A DNA stretch of 64,000 bases from Acanthococcus lagerstroemiae (GCA_031841125.1 CM063112.1:31522603-31586602), one strand, 5' to 3'. Positions 46,433 through 57,078 are shown, counted from the stretch's first letter. Notes: generated from the sequence alone by a model not told the origin. Numbers and translations are program-made.

Positions 46433-46742
46433 CAGTGGCGGAGCTAAGGAAGGTCCCAGGGAAACCATAAACCCCTCAAACAAATTTTTGGCCTCCCCAA
46501 AAATTTACCAAAATTCAAATATTCGGCCAAAAAGTAAAAAAATTGACCAACTTTTTCAATATTCGAATCTCAATAGCGCATTATAAACAAAGACTATGGT
46601 GAAAAAATTAAATGTATTTTAGAATTTTACGGGTCTCATTTCATGACTTCAATATGAAATTTTAGGGCTAAAGTTTTTTTTTTCATCGATTTCTCCTACC
46701 CTCCCTCCGACTCCTCCTAAAAAAAAGCTAGCTCCGCCACTG
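46433..46742. mobile_element. hAT-like MITE, CAGTGGCGGA family (310 bp), nested
   Basis: The left end is CAGTGGCGGAGCTAAG; the right, reverse-complemented, is CAGTGGCGGAGCTAGC. ATTTTACA flanks it exactly (46425-46432 and 46743-46750), a perfect 8-bp duplication, which suggests a fairly recent insertion. Non-coding. Related ends are at 27307. Confidence 0.9.
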
Positions 46743-48231
46743 ATTTTACATAATATGCACAGTCAAACATTCCTAAACACGCACACATTCGCACAGACAT
46801 TGATGATTCCAGCAATATTATTCCCCGCCTATTTACCTCACACCCCACAATATTCTTTTTAATGCCCCCCTTCCCTTTGTATCAATTAGGTCTATGTTTG
46901 GATGCTTTCTGATGAGTTCATTGCAATAAGTCAATCCTTTTACTATCGGGGAGTTTCTATGAGTTTCAGTTCTGGAAGGTGGAAAGTAAGAAACGTTGGA
47001 GAAGCGATTGGCAGGTCGAGGAATATTGATTTGTATCTTACCCACCAGTAGTGTGAATCATGGATATCCGAGATTAGGATGTCGTTTATAAAAGAAATTG
47101 AGGCTGCCTTCCGTCGAATTTCTAAAGACTGGAGTTGGTAGCCTTCAAGTAACTCCTCATACGTAAGGTCATTTGGATGATACTGAAATTGTTTTCTAGG
47201 TATGTATCGTAAGAATTTTTCTTGAATTTTTTCAATTTGTTGATTTTTTTTTTTTATTGATTTGAAGTGCCATATGATGGATCGAAATTCTAGCCTAGAC
47301 CTTACTAACAAGGAGTATAAAATTAATAATTTTAGATAATGATTGGGCATTTCTGTAAAGGAAGCCGAGTATAGATCTTGCAGATTTTATTACATAGTTG
47401 AAGTGAGGAATAAATGACAATTTTGAGTCAAGAATCACACCTAGGTCCCTAATTTTCGATTTACTTTCCAATGGATGTCCTTCAATGGCGTATTGCGATA
47501 CTATAAAGGGTTTTGTTTTTAGTGAAAGTTACTTGACAACATTTTTTTAAATTAAGAGGCAGGTTATTTTCTATACACCAAGCAGCGAGGATATGAAGAT
47601 CATCTTGGAGCTTAATCCCTCAAGGAAAGCACGGGAAAAGAGCTCAGCAGAAGGAGAACACAAGCTTGGAGGAATTCCTGACCGCCAAAGCGGATTCGTA
47701 AAAGTAAAATGCCGCTAAGAACAAAAATAAAGATTCGGGAAGAATGTATACTACCAGTCTGGACCTACGGTGCGCAGACGTGGGCAACCATCGAGGCACA
47801 AAATTGAAAAATGGCAAGAACACAAATCACTATGAAGTGCTCGATCCTAGGCGTAAAGAGAAAATACAAATTAAAGAACTTGGAAATAAGGTGGATAGCC
47901 GGAGCAAAAGACTATAGATACATAGTAAGAAAATTGAAACTTGATTACGCGGGGCACGCGTTGAAAGACATAGGGATGAAAGGTGGGGAAGAAGGGTGTT
48001 GAATTGGTACCCGTGGGAGGGAAGGAGAAACCCGGGGAGACCCTTAAAAAGATGGCATGATAAATTAAAAAGTATAGAGGCTTTGTATAGAGGGAGCTAG
48101 GGATAGGGACCGATGGAGAAAGGTGGAGGAGACCGATGCTCAGTCATGGGCCCATTGATCGTGTAAACACTAACTAGTGTAAGAAGAACACAGTAACGGA
48201 AGGTTGCAAATAAATAAATAAATAAATAAAA

Positions 48232-49513
48232 TTACGCAATGGTCGGAAATTTTATTCATGTATGTATGTACTTCTTTTATTATTATTTTTTTTTTATTAT
48301 TACTTTTTTAATTTATTTTTATTGAACAAAGGCGTTTTTATCTACGATAGCCAGAGTTGTAATTGAGCTCATTTTCTGGAATTTAGACTTGTTGTCCGAA
48401 ATGAAGTCGTAAATTGGAGTCACAGGACCATTCAAGGAAAGTACTCCACCCCTATTACAATCTATCGTTGCAGCATAAAAGTATCCCGGATTGTTCTAGA
48501 ATTTCGATCGTATATACCCCTCGGTTTCGAACTTTCACCCCGGCCCCCATTATTGCCTTCCAGCGCCTCAGTACGGGATTCATCTTCACCGGTCGCATTA
48601 CTAATTCCGATTACAAACGCGGAATCGTTTACATTTTGAAATGGAGGTTGCATTTCCTCGGTCGAGAACGAAAAAGACGGCAGACGAGCGTACAATGCGA
48701 GCTTGATCACTCGCCTGAAAATATTTTTCCTTCGCATACAGCGTAAAAGAATTCGACGAGAACAATTATTATTGTACGCGTTTCTCTGCGATGCCAGCGA
48801 GAGCTTTTCACGACAGATGCACACGCTGAATGCGAACCGACGCTTCTGGAAAAGCTTCGTCAAAAGCCATTTAGCTAAGGCCCCGCGGAATTCTCGAGCT
48901 CTTCTCAATCAGCGTGTGTAAAACAATAAAAGGATAATCGCGCTCGCGAGCAGCGAATTAAAAAATATTCTCGCTAATTTAGGCAAAAAAGAAGAAAAAA
49001 ATGTCGCCGTGTACTCGGCAGGCAAAAGACGGACTGCGAGCGTCTGTCGCTCTTTTTCGGTGCGCGTCGTCGCCGGAATAATGAAAAGTGGAAAACAGAA
49101 GCCACTTTTTCCGCGCATCGCATATCTCGAAATTAATTTAAAGTACTTTTTTTCGACCGCGTCTTAATCCGGCCGCTAAGTTTGTAATTTCTTCGGTAAC
49201 AACTGTTAAGTTTTATCAAATTCACGAACCACGGAAGATTAAACGCGCTCATGGTAGACTGCAACGAGGCAGAGGAAACAAAACCATTAAAATGTATCAA
49301 CTTTTAAACTTATCAAGTTTTTCCACCATTGCGGTTGACAGGGGAGAAAAGTTGGCCGTTCGATTAAAAGGGTAATTAATTCGTCTGGTGGCCATGTTGA
49401 GCGTGAAATAAATCAGTAGATGAGTGGTGCCGATCAGACCCAAAACGACATTTCAATATCAGAATTTCGTATGGTGTATGAGCCCCACTCACCTTCAACT
49501 CTTTTAGTTCCAG
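48232..49513. other. CpG-rich low-repeat block about 48400-49300
   Basis: A TATT-rich run (48250-48320) is followed by repeat-free, CpG-rich sequence. The overlapping frames 48414-48746 (+), 48462-48908 (-) and 48703-48921 (+) have no domains; the 148-aa minus frame is basic and unrecognised. More like conserved non-coding DNA than a gene, but that cannot be shown here. Confidence 0.35.
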
Positions 49514-49905
49514 CGGGACAAAATGTCCCAAAAATTTTCAAAAAATCCAATTGGGATCATTGATAGAGTTTAAATCCGTTTAAAGTGTCCCACTGGCAGT
49601 ATTTGAGCTGTTGAACAACATCCCGGCTTTACTATTCTGCTAGAGCGCGGTGCAGAGTGACCATCAGCCGCTATGATTATGGGGATTCCCGGACACTTTT
49701 CCGCATCCACCCTCCCGAAAGACAGTTTTCCCGAAGAGTAAACATACCGTCAAATTATTTCCTGTATTCAAAATCCCGAAAGCGTGATTTTTTGAACTTC
49801 AAAAATTTATTGTTTTTTTCGGGGGGGGGGGGAAGGAGGAGAGTAACGACTTTGGGATTTTGGAATTTGAGAAAATAGATTGGGGAAAAATTTTTTGGGA
49901 CATTT

Positions 49906-49917
49906 ACTCTTCGGGAA
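49906..49917 (+). repeat. 12-bp SINE target duplication, left
   Basis: ACTCTTCGGGAA, repeated exactly at 50134-50145. Confidence 0.85.
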
Positions 49918-50133
49918 TAGTGTCTGGTTGGCCGACTGGATAACGCACTAGTCTCGGAATCCGGAGGTCCCGGGTTCGATCCTACGTACCAACTCGCTAC
50001 ATTTCGACCTAGGCCGGATTTTCGGCAAGATTAGGAGAGGGCTAAGACAGCCCTAACAGCCTCCCCGACGTCTCTGAGGTAATGCTCGAAAGGGCGGATT
50101 CCAGGGCTCGGGTTGAGAGTAAAATTAGAAAAG
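49918..50133 (+). mobile_element. tRNA-derived SINE, complete copy (216 bp)
   Basis: The head carries a box A (TGGCCGACTGG) and box B (GGTTCGATCC), resembling a tRNA-Ser/Leu with a normal stem-loop layout. The body contains CCGGATTTTCGGCAAGATT, GGCTAAGACAGCCC, AGGTAATGCTCGAAAGGG and ends GAGAGTAAAATTAGAAAAG. An exact 12-bp duplication flanks it. Other copies: 17550-17752 and 63827-64000 (minus) and a 3' fragment at 35087-35132. Such SINEs are transcribed by Pol III and mobilised by a LINE in trans; the partner LINE is not identified here. Confidence 0.9.
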
Positions 50134-50145
50134 ACTCTTCGGGAA
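50134..50145 (+). repeat. 12-bp SINE target duplication, right
   Basis: ACTCTTCGGGAA, identical to 49906-49917. Confidence 0.85.
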
Positions 50146-50261
50146 AATATTGTCTTTCGGGAAGGTGGTCGGAGACTGTTTGTGGGTTAATGTTGTTCAG
50201 GACCGGTGGGACAATATGTCCCATCGAATAATCCCACTGGGATACATTGCTCCCATCTACT

Positions 50262-51412
50262 AGCTAAATCAACTCATCGAAAAAGCAAACGAATACAACT
50301 TTGAACTAGTTTTGCTATTTATTGACTTTACGAAGGCATTCGATACGGTGGACCAAGAATTTTTGTGCGAGGCGTTGAATTCTCAAGGTGTTGATTCAAT
50401 AGCAATAAGAATCATTCAAAATACCTAACTATGATCAGACTACAGCCTACGTTAAACTAGCTAAGAAAGGAAACTATGGTTGGGCGTTGAAAGAGGGGTC
50501 AGGCAAGAGGACCCGTTTTCCCTCAACCAGTTTAACTGCGTACTGGAGCAAGCCACGAGGGGATTAAAATGGGAAGGTAGGGGGTCAGAATTCAGGGGCA
50601 ATTTTTAAACAATTTGAGATTTGCTGACGATGTGGAGTTGATAGTGAACAACCTGACCGAGCTAACTAGGAATGCAGAGGATGAGGAATTTCTTGAGGCT
50701 TGCGAGAAGGCAGGCTGAGCGTCAATACAAGCAAAACTAAGACGAAAAAATCGAATGGGTAAATGAAGCGAACTATCTAGGCCAAATAATTTCCTTCAAA
50801 AAAGCGAGAGAAAAGGAACTCTCAAATCGTATCACTAGTGTTTGGAAGAAATTTTGGAAATTGAAGAGCTTTTTCAAAGGCCGCTTATCGATACAAACTA
50901 AGGCTGGGGACTTGGGAAGTTGTGTGCAGCCAGTTTTGACATACGGGGACCAGACATGCGCGTTAACCAAAGCAAACATCAAGCGGTTCCAGACAACCCA
51001 AAGAGCGATGGAGCGTAGTATGTTGGGCATCCCTGTAAAAGACAAAACTGAATCTTCAGGGATTAGGGCAAAAACTGGTTTAGATGATTTAGGGGAAGTG
51101 GTAATAAGAAATAAATTGATGCACGGAGGACACATCTGGAAACAGGGGGGATGGAAGTTGGAAAAAACGGGTGGAAAGGTGGACTCCGTACAATCACAAA
51201 AAAAAAGAGAGAGAGAGAGAGAGAAAGTCGCTCAGCCCCTTGCGGAGAAGACATACACGTGGAGGGGAAAAGGGGAAGCACATGCCCAAAAATGGACAGG
51301 TGAAGCAATCACGAGGGCAAGGGGGAGACTAGCCCCCTCCGCCATTCACGACACACGCGAAGTCTGTGGCGAAATCCGCGGCGATATGTAAATAGGAAAT
51401 AAGTGATACTCT
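50262..51412 (+). mobile_element. RTE-type LINE RT fragment (LINE F)
   Basis: Starts with NQLIEKANEYNFELVLLFID followed by FTKAFDTVDQEFLCEALNS (RT motif A), then GVRQEDPFSLNQFNCVLEQ (motif B region), NLRFADDVELIVNN (motif C, FADD intact). The open frame 50861-51391 gives CVQPVLTYGDQTCALTKANI, AMERSMLGIPVKDKTE and a C-terminal RPHA-like segment in broken form. A GA microsatellite lies at 51209-51225. Frameshifts between these parts make it inactive. The endonuclease is missing, so it is 5'-truncated. Confidence 0.85.
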
Positions 51413-52741
51413 GTACAGTGTTGGTAATATACACTAGGGGAGGTTTGGGGATTCAAAAAAACTATTCTAACGAGTTTTGTGTTCCTGGGAGGCCTATCGT
51501 ACAAGTTTCACTACAGATCAGGGCCAGCAAAAGTCCAGTTGCACTGGAGCACGTGCACCAAGTTAGATTTTTTTTTACAAAATTCAATTTTTTTTTAACT
51601 TTATCGGTATTTATTGGATATGTTTCATGTTTTAATTTTCTTGGGAGAGGAGCGTGCTCTAGGGTTCCTTATTTATAATTTTTATACTTGCGCCAGAAGA
51701 GGAAATGAAAGATTGCCGACCCTGCTACAGATTTGGTTCCAGTAAAAATGTCCTCGTTCTGGGACCGAAAGGGTTAAAGTCTACATTCCATAGAAATTAC
51801 TTGTATCGTAACAATACGTGGAGAGTAGGATAAAAGGAACAATTATGGAACACCCGAACTTTTCTCTCAATAACGTGGCTCAAATTATCCGATTTTAATT
51901 ATCAATGTGTCACAATATGAGGCATTTAGTTTAGTTGTACGGCCCACATTTTTTTTTAACTTTGTAAGTTCCACACCACCGCAATTTTTGTGAAATTGAC
52001 TAATATAGACCCAGGTATAAATATGAGCCACCTTAAAAAATTCAAAAAAAAAATCATCAAAAAATACGTTTTATTACCACGAACAGTATTTACAAACGTA
52101 AGAGTCACTTTCAGCTCTTATGAACCCACTGTTGATACCTTCCAGGATATTGAATCCAATAAGCTCCGTATCTCCTTGCTATCTTTACACAAATTCCTGC
52201 AGATAAGTATTCGCAGTCTTTATCGATATTAGAGTTTTTCACAGTTACTTCGTTATCATCGTCATGGTGTGAGTCATTAGCGGGAGTGGCTCGTCGTCCG
52301 TTTATTTTTCATAAGAATCTTCTTTCTCGGCACTCTGAATCAAAAAACATGAGTTTAGATCATAAATTTCACTGGTCCATATTCGTAGCAACCTCAAGAA
52401 ATACTTTTTTTTTTGTTTACAAAAAATGAAAAATTTGACCTTAAATGTGAATATTTTTAAAATACCTATCATATATATCATTGAAAAGTGGAGTTTCTTT
52501 GCTACTTACTTTCATTTTGCAATTTTTTCACATTCAATAATCTTCAAAATAAATAGCGAATTTTCACAATGTACAGGCATACTCGTAAGTTAAAAAACAA
52601 CTCTACAAAGCGTCTCAAGAACTGAACCAATACGGAAAACTGGTTGGGGCATGAATCCAAAAATTTGTCAATGAAAGGAATTCAAAGCAAAACATGATAG
52701 GAAATATAACAAATGTGTCTTCTGAGTTCATGCAGTATATT
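51413..52741. other. No recognisable gene
   Basis: AT-rich sequence with several T-runs and short unsupported frames. Confidence 0.4.
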
Positions 52742-53712
52742 TGTTAGGCTCAATTGCCAAAATCGTTCATTGGGTGAAAAAATTGACCACAACGCGTTTT
52801 GGTGATTTCGAAACAACCAGTACCTACGCGAAATTCGGCGTTTGTGCATTTCAGAAAACAACCAGAACGCGTTGTAAAATGCAAAACGATCAGTTCACGT
52901 TCTGGTCTGTTATAATTTGCATAAAAAGAACCACAACGCGTTCTCGAATAATCTCGTTCAAACCTGAGAAAACGATAAAGACGGAAACAAGCCCAATCGT
53001 GTTTATGAGAAGTATTTAGGAAGAAGACATGCAGTGTTCACAGTATCAGTAAAGTAGTGAATTTTTACGTCGATTAACGTTTTTTATGTGTTAAAAGTCG
53101 GTTCAAAGGAGGGAATTCTCAAACATTTGTACGCTCAAAATGAGTTTACCATCGCCGATAGTACGTTCGTTACCCTCGCAGATGTGCCTCCCGCGGCACC
53201 AATGACCTTAAGATCAGCATCCGCTGCAATTTCAGGCAGCGAGCAAGGCTTTTTTGTTCACTGTAATTGCAAACGCTATTGCACCAATAGAAAATGTAAA
53301 TGCCTCGCGAACAATATGAAATGTAACTCAAAATGTCACTCGAATTCTTCGTGTAAGAATAAATAGCCTGTGATTATGTAAAAAAAATAAAAATACGACG
53401 TATTTTTCATAATGATAAAAGATTTTAAAATTATTTTCAACTGTTCCTCCTTTCGTCCTACTGTACCCGAGTTCACTTTAAAAATTGAAAGAACAGGACG
53501 CGTTCTGGTAAACCAGGGTTTCAGAACGCGTAGTGGCTCTCTTTTTAAACGATTAACATAGGCCAAAATGCGATCTGGTAATTCAACATTTCAAAACTCG
53601 TTCTGGTTATACTAAAATTGCTCATTTCGCGTACTGGTTGTTTCGCAATCACCAAAACGCGTTGTGGGCAATTTTTTCGCCCAATGAGCGACTTCGGCAA
53701 TTGAGCCTAACA
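52742..53712. mobile_element. Long-TIR, TGT...ACA element (Ginger-like candidate), 971 bp
   Basis: Both ends begin TGTTAGGCTCAATTGCC (right end reverse-complemented) and stay closely matched for about 90 bp, then more loosely to about 240 bp. TATT flanks both sides (52738-52741, 53713-53716). About eleven copies of a CCAGAACGCGTT / CCACAACGCGTT motif lie within the arms, head-out on each side, like subterminal transposase-binding repeats. Between the arms is the C-terminal tail of an integrase-like transposase (53088-53366). TGT/ACA ends with a 4-bp duplication are described for Ginger-type integrase-related transposons; the assignment is inference. Non-autonomous. Confidence 0.8.
53088..53366 (+). 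CDS. C-terminal fragment of an integrase-like (KRBA2-type) transposase
   Basis: 92 codons from the first ATG to a stop. Residues 3-20 (KVGSKEGILKHLYAQNEF) resemble the segment after the integrase core of KRBA2-like proteins; 50-58 give GSEQGFFVH. Residues 59-89 hold eight cysteines, spaced C-x-C-x3-C-x4-C-x-C-x6-C-x3-C-H-x4-C, a zinc-binding CXC cluster, with the ending SCKNK. A complete integrase domain would be several hundred residues upstream and is absent, so this cannot be an active transposase. It may still be transcribed, or be an exon of a deleted gene. The ATG is the first in frame and may not be a real start. Confidence 0.65.
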   Translation: MLKVGSKEGILKHLYAQNEFTIADSTFVTLADVPPAAPMTLRSASAAISGSEQGFFVHCNCKRYCTNRKCKCLANNMKCNSKCHSNSSCKNK

Positions 53713-55418
53713 TATTCACAAACATAACAACATTGAAGAACAGGGCAAGTTCAAAAGATAATCAATTATGTCTCTTGTACCAAGGTTGAAAGATGACCGA
53801 TGGACCTATAAGACAACTTTTTGGTATGTGACACCCTGTAAAAGAAAAAAAAAGTCTTATTAAAACGGACGAAGTGGAGCGACGATCTGAATAAGTTTTT
53901 GGGGGTAAAAACGTTTAAGGAACTGCAGCAGATAGGAGAAGGTAAGAACGACTGCAAAAAACCGTTGCTCTCTATGGGCCGAGGATCACTACGGAAAATA
54001 TTAATATTATTGGCTAAGACATCTTCAATAAAGGAATTTTGATTTTGATTTTGGCCGAAAACTGAATGAAACAATGTTTTTTCAGTGTCTCGTAATACGT
54101 TTCTGGATTAGTTCATCAGCAGCGCTAGCAGTACTTTCTGTACTGGGAGGAGGGGGGGGATATATGTACCTCGGTTCATAACTGTACCTTTTACTCTACT
54201 CATTAAGATCATTTGACGACTTTTCAGGATTTCTCTCATTAAGGCACTTCAAAATACATTTACAGCTCTTCGTAACTTTTCTGGATTTTTCGAGATTCTT
54301 GATTACTGGGTGTGTTTAAGACTTTACACTAGAGTTCTAGGCTCAAAAAAGTTTTCTTTATTCATTTCTTGTTTCGTTCCTTCTTTCTCAATTTTTTCTC
54401 TGTTTGCCGTCATAATCTTCTTCCCTCTTTATTCTCCATGAGCTCCGGGCCATTTGCCCTTCTCGCTTTCCGTATAAATCCAGCGCTGGTTCCGGAATAG
54501 TTCAAATGTTAAAATCAACCATTTTAATCAACATGTTTCTAGATTTAGTTTTGATTTAAAACATTGAATATTTACGCATAGCTTCAGAATCACTGCCACT
54601 ATTAGTTGAAAAACGAGAAATGAGGGCGGGCACAGCAAGAAGGTGTTAATTATTTTTACTATAAATTATCAAAAATATTTTTTAATGATATTTTCTAATT
54701 TAGTTTTTTTTTATTGAATTGTTATAATAATAGTAGAAATTATACGAGTTCATTTTGATTTTTTTGAGGTGCGTTCGCACTACACGTCGAATAGAGTCGA
54801 TCAACTCCATTCAATTTGGCGACGCGTTCACTTATAAATACATTTGTCCTCTCCCCCCCCCCCATCAAGAAAGTCCTCAAGTTACGTCCATGCTACTTTC
54901 TCTCGGACCCGGGTAATTTTTATTGACGGCACTGAATACTACTCGTACTTTACGATAGACGATGGTGTGGTGGGACGTATGGCGATGCACACATGCCAAA
55001 GTGGCCCCTATGACACCGCACCCCCGGCCACAGGAACTACCCTTTCGAGCATCGCTTGATAGACGATAGAGACAGGTTAAATGTAGAATACTGTAATCTT
55101 GAAGGTAATATCTTTTGCTTAAAGGCAGCATTTATATCTTCAATTTCGAATATACCTATTCCATCTTTGATGACACTATTGGCTTATCGACAAACTGAAG
55201 CAGATAAATTGCAAACTAACAATTTCCTGACCTGCTGAAATTTCTAAGAAAAGAGTTATCCCGGGCAGCTTTCTCGGGTTCACTGGCCTGCATTCAAACA
55301 TTCAAAGACTATGTCAAGGCCCATTGAACTCATTAGGACTAACGCAAGACTCGTTGAGACTATTCCTCATTCTATAATTCATTCAGACTCTATTAGGATT
55401 AGTCCTAAGTCCAGACTC
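53713..55418. other. No supported gene
   Basis: A G-run near 54150 and a C-run near 54850, the latter followed by AGTTACGTCCATG, may be a worn 3' end of the CAGGGACGTA MITE family. Opposite frames at 54844-55059 (+) and 54877-55131 (-) are unsupported. Confidence 0.35.
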
Positions 55419-55682
55419 CAGTGGCGTCGAAATAGAGGGAGAACAGAGTATCATTTATATTTTCTCCCTCCCCCCTCAAAAAATGGGGCAGTAATAAGTT
55501 GATGAAAAATGCCTTGACAGAATTCAAAACAAGATTTACTGGCTTTTCGGAGATTCACAAGCTTTTTATGTTACCTCTACTTTGAAATTTGAAAGACAAG
55601 GAAATTTTCTTTCTTGTTGACTTAAATTAAACATTTTTGTACCCCCCCCCCCCAAGCTTAAAATAACCTTCTGATGCCGCTA
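55419..55682. mobile_element. hAT-like MITE, CAGTGGCGTCG family (264 bp)
   Basis: The left end is CAGTGGCGTCGAAAT; the right, reverse-complemented, is TAGCGGCATCAGAAG, about 7 of the first 10 bases matching with only transitions. CCAGACTC flanks it exactly (55411-55418 and 55683-55690). A C-run lies near the right end. Non-coding. Confidence 0.8.
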
Positions 55683-55959
55683 CCAGACTCTAACATAACT
55701 CGATAAAATGCATCCAGACACTCCATCAAAGATAGGTGAAATTCATTAATTTAGACTATACTGAGATTGGTTCACTATCACCTGGATTACATTGAGATCC
55801 ATTCAAACTTTCTGTGAACTTTTGAAGGCTCATACCTCTGTGTATTAAAAATAATAATATCCACCACCGTCCCCACCTTTTCCTCTCTATGAGAATATAC
55901 GCAAGGCGGGTTGCCTACCTGAAAGATTAAACAAATTCCTGGAGCAGACCGGCTACTAT

Positions 55960-57000
55960 TTTTTTCACTACTGATAAGAGAAAAGTACAGACATGAGACT
56001 GGTCCATACACTGCTGATAGGACAAAGACACAGAGACAGATATAAGATAGAGAGACCTTAGGATTTACCAAATATTACTGATAGCCACATTCTCCTTCCT
56101 ATTAATGAGACAATAAGACGGCCTGAACTTCTTCTTCCTGCTGATCACATAAAGACGAACATAAGACTTATCTACATACATCACTAATAAGATGTGAAAA
56201 CATAGATAACCGTAAGACTTAGAATATACCGGATACAAATATTATGGACCAGCTGCCTGTTACTTCCCTACTGATAAGACTAGATAGTCTGGAAAATCCA
56301 ATAAAAACAGGCATAAGACGTGTTCATATATTGCTAATAAGAAAGACATAGAGAAAGCCATAAGACAGGAGACTTAGGATATATCCGATATGAATATTAC
56401 TGTTTGCTACTTCCTCATCGCTGTCTGGCAAAGTGATAACGTTCCCGCTTCGCAATCCTTGTGCCTCGGGTTCGAGTCCCATCAACGCCGGAAAGCCAGT
56501 GATATTCGAACCCCACTACCGTCCGAGCGAACACAGCAACTAAAATATCAATTGAGGAGAAAACATAGCGCGTCTTCTAACCCACGCCAGTCCACATTAA
56601 CAAGGTATCACAATCGCGAGGCGTGTTACTACCAGATCAGAAAGACTGGTACTGTGCGTGTATACGTCGTTAACAGCTTACTCAAACAAGTGAAAGACGT
56701 GGCTAGTAAGCCAAGTATGCCTGCACACTCTTCGGTACCAAGAAGGAAAACTTTACCGCAACAGAACCGTGAGGAAAGCAACAGCAAACTACCCCGACTA
56801 ACCTGCCAGGAGAGTCACGAGTCAGAAACCACCACTGCCAACGTCCGGCATTGAATGTGGCGTCTGAAGAAGACCGTCACCTCCCCTACTGATAATACAT
56901 AGAGACAGACATTAGACCTGAAAAACTGATCTCTCATCTACATACAGTATTACTGACAGCCGACCTCTGCATGGAGGTAGACATAAGATAAATTAAGACG
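55960..57000 (+). repeat. Degenerate tandem repeat with CTGATAAGACATAGAG motif
   Basis: Units of roughly 110-130 bp contain CTACTGATAAGAC, ACATAGAGACAGACATAAG and ACTTAGGATATACC-like words (for example near 55970, 56150, 56270, 56345 and 56875). The array is interrupted by the SINE-like segment at 56413-56875. Non-coding. Confidence 0.6.
56413..56875 (+). mobile_element. Second SINE type (tRNA-like head), inserted in the tandem repeat
   Basis: Starts with a tRNA-like pair of promoter boxes: TGGCAAAGTGATAACG (box A-like) and GGTTCGAGTCCC (box B). The remaining 400 bp does not match the other SINE. The plus frame 56390-56854 (154 aa, basic) reads straight through the tRNA-like head, so I treat it as chance rather than a protein. 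Tandem-repeat sequence resumes at about 56876. Edges are approximate and no target duplication was confirmed. Confidence 0.5.
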
Positions 57001-57078
57001 CATCTGACAGGTTGCCTACCCGATAGAGATAGCAAGAGCAAACCAGTGATTTTGGAATCTGAGATGTGACTGACTCAC

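Larger units (their letters stand above)
45967..47609 (-). mobile_element. Jockey/CR1-like LINE (LINE E), 5'-truncated
   Basis: Read on the minus strand from 47609: LQDDLHILAAWCIENNLPLN, then LKKCCQVTFT, KIRDLGVILDSKLSF-like and, in the open frame 46943-47350, LYSLLVRSRLEFRSIIWHFK and LEGYQLQSLEIRRKAASISF. These are the RT palm/thumb region of Jockey-type LINEs. The 3' end on that strand is an AATAAATAAATAAA tail at about 45970-45990. It lies antisense inside LINE D. Its 3' UTR region holds two nested hAT-like MITEs (46165-46397, 46433-46742). Confidence 0.8.
45600..48231 (+). mobile_element. RTE-type LINE (LINE D), split by a Jockey insertion
   Basis: Left part (45600-45966): RT segments in shifting frames, including LNNVR-, DGEDLQKIISELE-, GLKINTHKTVLITNQK- and LYLGQTIS-like stretches. 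Right part (47610-48231): KESTGKELSRR, PLRTKIKIREECILPVWTYG, AQTWA, a CSILGVKRK segment, KLKLDYAGHALKD, then RGRGEETRG- and LKRWHDKLKSIEAL-like sequence. The protein reads through from the left to the right part once 45967-47609 is removed. It ends in a (TAAA)n tail at about 48210-48231. Stops and frameshifts throughout. Confidence 0.8.
49514..50222. mobile_element. Foldback-like element with GGGACA...TGTCCC ends, hosting a SINE
   Basis: Inner arms are inverted copies: CCACCCTCCCGAAAGACAG near 49708 against the reverse complement of the segment ending near 50166 (CCACCTTCCCGAAAGACAA), both continuing CCCGAAGAGTAAA-like. Further out, TGAACAACAT is repeated inverted (49612 and 50190 areas), and GGGACAAAATGTCCCA (49514) / GGGACAATATGTCCCA (50206) lie at the edges. 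Without the 216-bp SINE and its duplication the element would be about 480 bp. Outer boundaries and superfamily are uncertain. Confidence 0.55.

Noticed and set aside
48462..48908. 148-aa basic minus-strand frame
   Set aside because: Lies in a CpG-rich block where stop codons are rarer; no homology recognised.
56390..56854. 154-aa plus-strand frame
   Set aside because: Runs through a tRNA-like SINE head, so it is unlikely to be a protein.
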